A DNA stretch of 64,000 bases from JAWXCE01 sp034440495 (GTDB lineage: Bacteria > Pseudomonadota > Alphaproteobacteria > Rhizobiales > Rhodomicrobiaceae), in the NCBI GenBank assembly GCA_034440495.1, contig JAWXCE010000001.1:37822-101821 (forward strand), given 5' to 3'. The translations under genes were made by a program, and so were the position numbers. Positions 62,537 to 64,000 of the stretch are shown one piece after another; position 1 is the first letter of the stretch; the number at the start of each line of letters is the position of its first letter. Below the pieces are notes generated by a model that worked only from the letters and a program-made list of their open reading frames with translations, searched no databases and had not been told where the DNA came from.

Positions 62537-63076
62537 TCAATTGTCCAACACGCCTTTTAGAAGGTAATGCTGGATTTTGTGGCGGTTGGCGATGAGTTCA
62601 TCGACCGTCGGCTTGCCTTTCAAGGCGTTTGAGATCGCTTGTTTAGTCGCTTCATAATTACAGCGGTAAAGATCCTTTTTGTCCAGGTTTGGATCGGTCG
62701 CGGCTTGCGGGTCGAGCCACACCATGATGATCATGCACAACTCGTCAACCTGATCCTTTGGCAGCGTGCCGTCGATCAGGCAATCGACAATGGCGTCGGC
62801 CATAGCCGCCTCGATGACGCCCCCCAGCAACTCCACATACTCCGCAGATTGAACGGTGTATTTGGTCGTCATCATCGTCATCGGCCGAACCATCTGGTTG
62901 CAGTCGCGTACGACAAGCATGCGTGGATGGCCGGCAACCTGGCCTGTCATGCCTGCGAACGCCGTGCCCACAGGGCCGCGGATGGAGCCGATGAGCACCT
63001 CCTGCATGGCGTCGGTGAACTGCCCTTCGGCGGCAAAAACGGTAGCTTCTCCGGTTTTCATCCAGATCTCGGCCAT
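62537..63076 (-). CDS. Formaldehyde-activating enzyme (Fae) family protein lacking the catalytic histidine
   Basis: ATG 63076 (AGGA 4 bases upstream) gives 179 residues. The C-terminal pattern CNYEATKQAISNALKGKPTVDELIANRHKIQHYLL and the N-terminal VLIGSIRGPVGTAFAG match Fae, which joins formaldehyde to tetrahydromethanopterin. In Fae the catalytic His lies in AHIDLIIG; here the aligned segment is AMQEVLIG, with Met24 in its place. It is therefore more like the Fae paralogues of methylotrophs and may have another role. No other H4MPT genes are in the window. Confidence 0.8.
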   Translation of the reverse strand: MAEIWMKTGEATVFAAEGQFTDAMQEVLIGSIRGPVGTAFAGMTGQVAGHPRMLVVRDCNQMVRPMTMMTTKYTVQSAEYVELLGGVIEAAMADAIVDCLIDGTLPKDQVDELCMIIMVWLDPQAATDPNLDKKDLYRCNYEATKQAISNALKGKPTVDELIANRHKIQHYLLKGVLDN

Positions 63077-63198
63077 GGCGTCCTTTCGTCTCACAAAATT
63101 GCTGTCGGCATCGTTGTTTCCTGTGCCATAGCTATGCCATCCAAACGCGCGACTGCAACGTTTGAACATCTGGAGTGGCGCAATAGCGCAGAAAAGTT

Positions 63199-63426
63199 AT
63201 GGGTTCACCAAAAATTTCACGCGAAGCAGTTACGCCCCCCACTCCCTGCATTGGCGTTTGCCAACTCGACATAACGACCGGATTTTGCATTGGCTGTGCG
63301 CGCACAGCACAGGAAATTGGGCTCTGGCGCGATGCATCTCCCGCAGTTCAGCGCGCTATTACAGATGCTTTGCCCGAAAGACATGCCATGCTTAAAGGCC
63401 GTAACGCCCCTCGCGAGGATTTATAG
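63199..63426 (+). CDS. DUF1289 family protein
   Basis: 75 residues with the DUF1289 cysteine pattern PTPCIGVCQLDITTGFCIGCART: four cysteines in about 15 residues, probably binding a metal. Length is normal for the family. Function unknown. Ribosome binding site weak. Confidence 0.83.
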   Translation: MGSPKISREAVTPPTPCIGVCQLDITTGFCIGCARTAQEIGLWRDASPAVQRAITDALPERHAMLKGRNAPREDL

Positions 63427-63460
63427 TTTTCAGAGTTACGGCCTAGCGCTTCAATATATC

Positions 63461-64000
63461 TTATCGAAGCAGCCACTGTTTAAGCGTATCGATCTTCACC
63501 TTCGCCGTGTCCACTCCGCCATCGAGCGCTTTCATATACCAGTCGAAAGCTTGCGCGGGGTCGGGCTTGCCGGTTTTGACTTTCAACTGCTCAAAATAAC
63601 TTGGATCGAAAGACCGGCCCATGGCGAGCGATGCATCCGGATCGCCCAGCGTTGCCGCCTGATCGTAGAGCTTACGAGCGCCAGTTATGTCTCCATCCCG
63701 CATCAGCCGGTTGCCATCCCGAATTAGCTGCTGGCTTTTCTGCGGATCGCTGGAAGTTTTGGTTTGTCCGGGCAAAGCTACGCTTTTCGGTTGAAGCCCA
63801 GCATCGAGTGCAGCCTGATTATTTGCGTTTGATTTAGGAGCGGTTGGCGCCAATCTCGCGTCTGTTGCGGCCGTCGAAGCAGTGTTTGCCGGGTCAAGCG
63901 CGGCCGCGCGGCCCCCGGCACTGTTCAACTGCAAAGCAGCCAACGCCGTCTGCACGGCGTCATCAGAAATCTTGTCACGAGTATCGGGCGATACAGCCAC
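63461..64000 (-). CDS. Sel1/TPR-like repeat protein, C-terminal part
   Basis: The frame runs to the window edge, so the 5' end is probably missing. The visible 179 residues have a low-complexity region rich in Ala, Asn and Pro (about 30-85), then helical repeats (QQLIRDGNRLMRDGDITGARKLYDQAATLGDPDASLAMG, then DPAQAFDWYMKALDGG) of the Sel1/TPR type used for protein binding. Upstream domains are unknown. Confidence 0.7.
   Translation of the reverse strand: MAVSPDTRDKISDDAVQTALAALQLNSAGGRAAALDPANTASTAATDARLAPTAPKSNANNQAALDAGLQPKSVALPGQTKTSSDPQKSQQLIRDGNRLMRDGDITGARKLYDQAATLGDPDASLAMGRSFDPSYFEQLKVKTGKPDPAQAFDWYMKALDGGVDTAKVKIDTLKQWLLR

Noticed and set aside
1..64000. CRISPR arrays, tRNA and rRNA genes, complete insertion sequences
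   Set aside because: Intergenic regions were read for regular short repeats with unique spacers, tRNA cloverleaf ends and transposase frames; none was found. The repeated elements are palindromic and lack spacers of constant length.

Overview
The window comes from an alphaproteobacterial chromosome, most likely of the order Hyphomicrobiales (Rhizobiales). The evidence is a circularly permuted (two-piece) tmRNA next to an alpha-type sspB and fumC, a linked cytochrome c maturation set (ccmI-ccmE-ccmF-ccmH) close to degP, an OmpR/EnvZ-type pair and glnE, several families known mainly from this class (DUF2093, DUF5330, DUF1289, the DUF1254/DUF1214 pair), many short palindromic GC-rich repeats, and a complete gene transfer agent (GTA) cluster of the Rhodobacter RcGTA type. 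Formate-tetrahydrofolate ligase and a formaldehyde-activating-enzyme relative hint at C1 metabolism, but the genus cannot be named.

Layout. 1-3150: the 3' end of an AbrB-family membrane protein, a visibly AT-richer block (receiver protein, a chimeric histidine kinase/AbrB remnant, LysR regulator, exported isochorismatase-fold protein) that looks acquired, with the 3' end of abrB present twice. 3150-16800: mostly housekeeping (asd, a Tat-exported Gfo/Idh/MocA oxidoreductase, an S9 peptidase, fumC, sspB, ssrA, a patatin, purD, xseA) with several small exported or zinc-ribbon proteins; three palindromic repeats stand in a row between purD and xseA. 17000-36000: a frameshifted GNAT gene, DUF2059, fhs, glnE, two two-component systems, degP, a trypsin-like protease with a peptidoglycan-binding domain, the ccm genes and a glycine-zipper lipoprotein.

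35880-53170 (minus strand): a GTA cluster reading gp1 (candidate small terminase), gp2 (large terminase), gp3 portal, gp4 protease, gp5 capsid, gp6, gp7, an HK97-gp10-like protein, gp8, gp9 tail tube, gp10, gp10.1, gp11 (short tape measure), gp12, gp13, gp14 and gp15, followed by a holin-like protein, a GH108 lysozyme and another small membrane protein. There is no integrase, repressor or replication gene, so packaging, particle assembly, baseplate and lysis are encoded without the rest of a phage. Three plus-strand genes interrupt this otherwise minus-strand cluster: a coiled-coil protein between gp13 and gp12, and two secreted proteins (one clearly AT-rich) between gp4 and gp3. Palindromic repeats sit at several of its gene junctions, and one encodes the C-terminus of the gp4 protease.

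53200-64000: a class A penicillin-binding protein facing away from the GTA cluster, a DUF1214/DUF1254 pair, peptidoglycan-binding and DUF5330 membrane proteins, an ornithine/lysine decarboxylase with a 308-base leader (candidate speF RNA) followed by an agmatinase-family enzyme, an HtrA-type protease without a signal peptide, a Fae-like protein with Met where Fae has its catalytic His, a DUF1289 protein and the 3' end of a Sel1-like gene.
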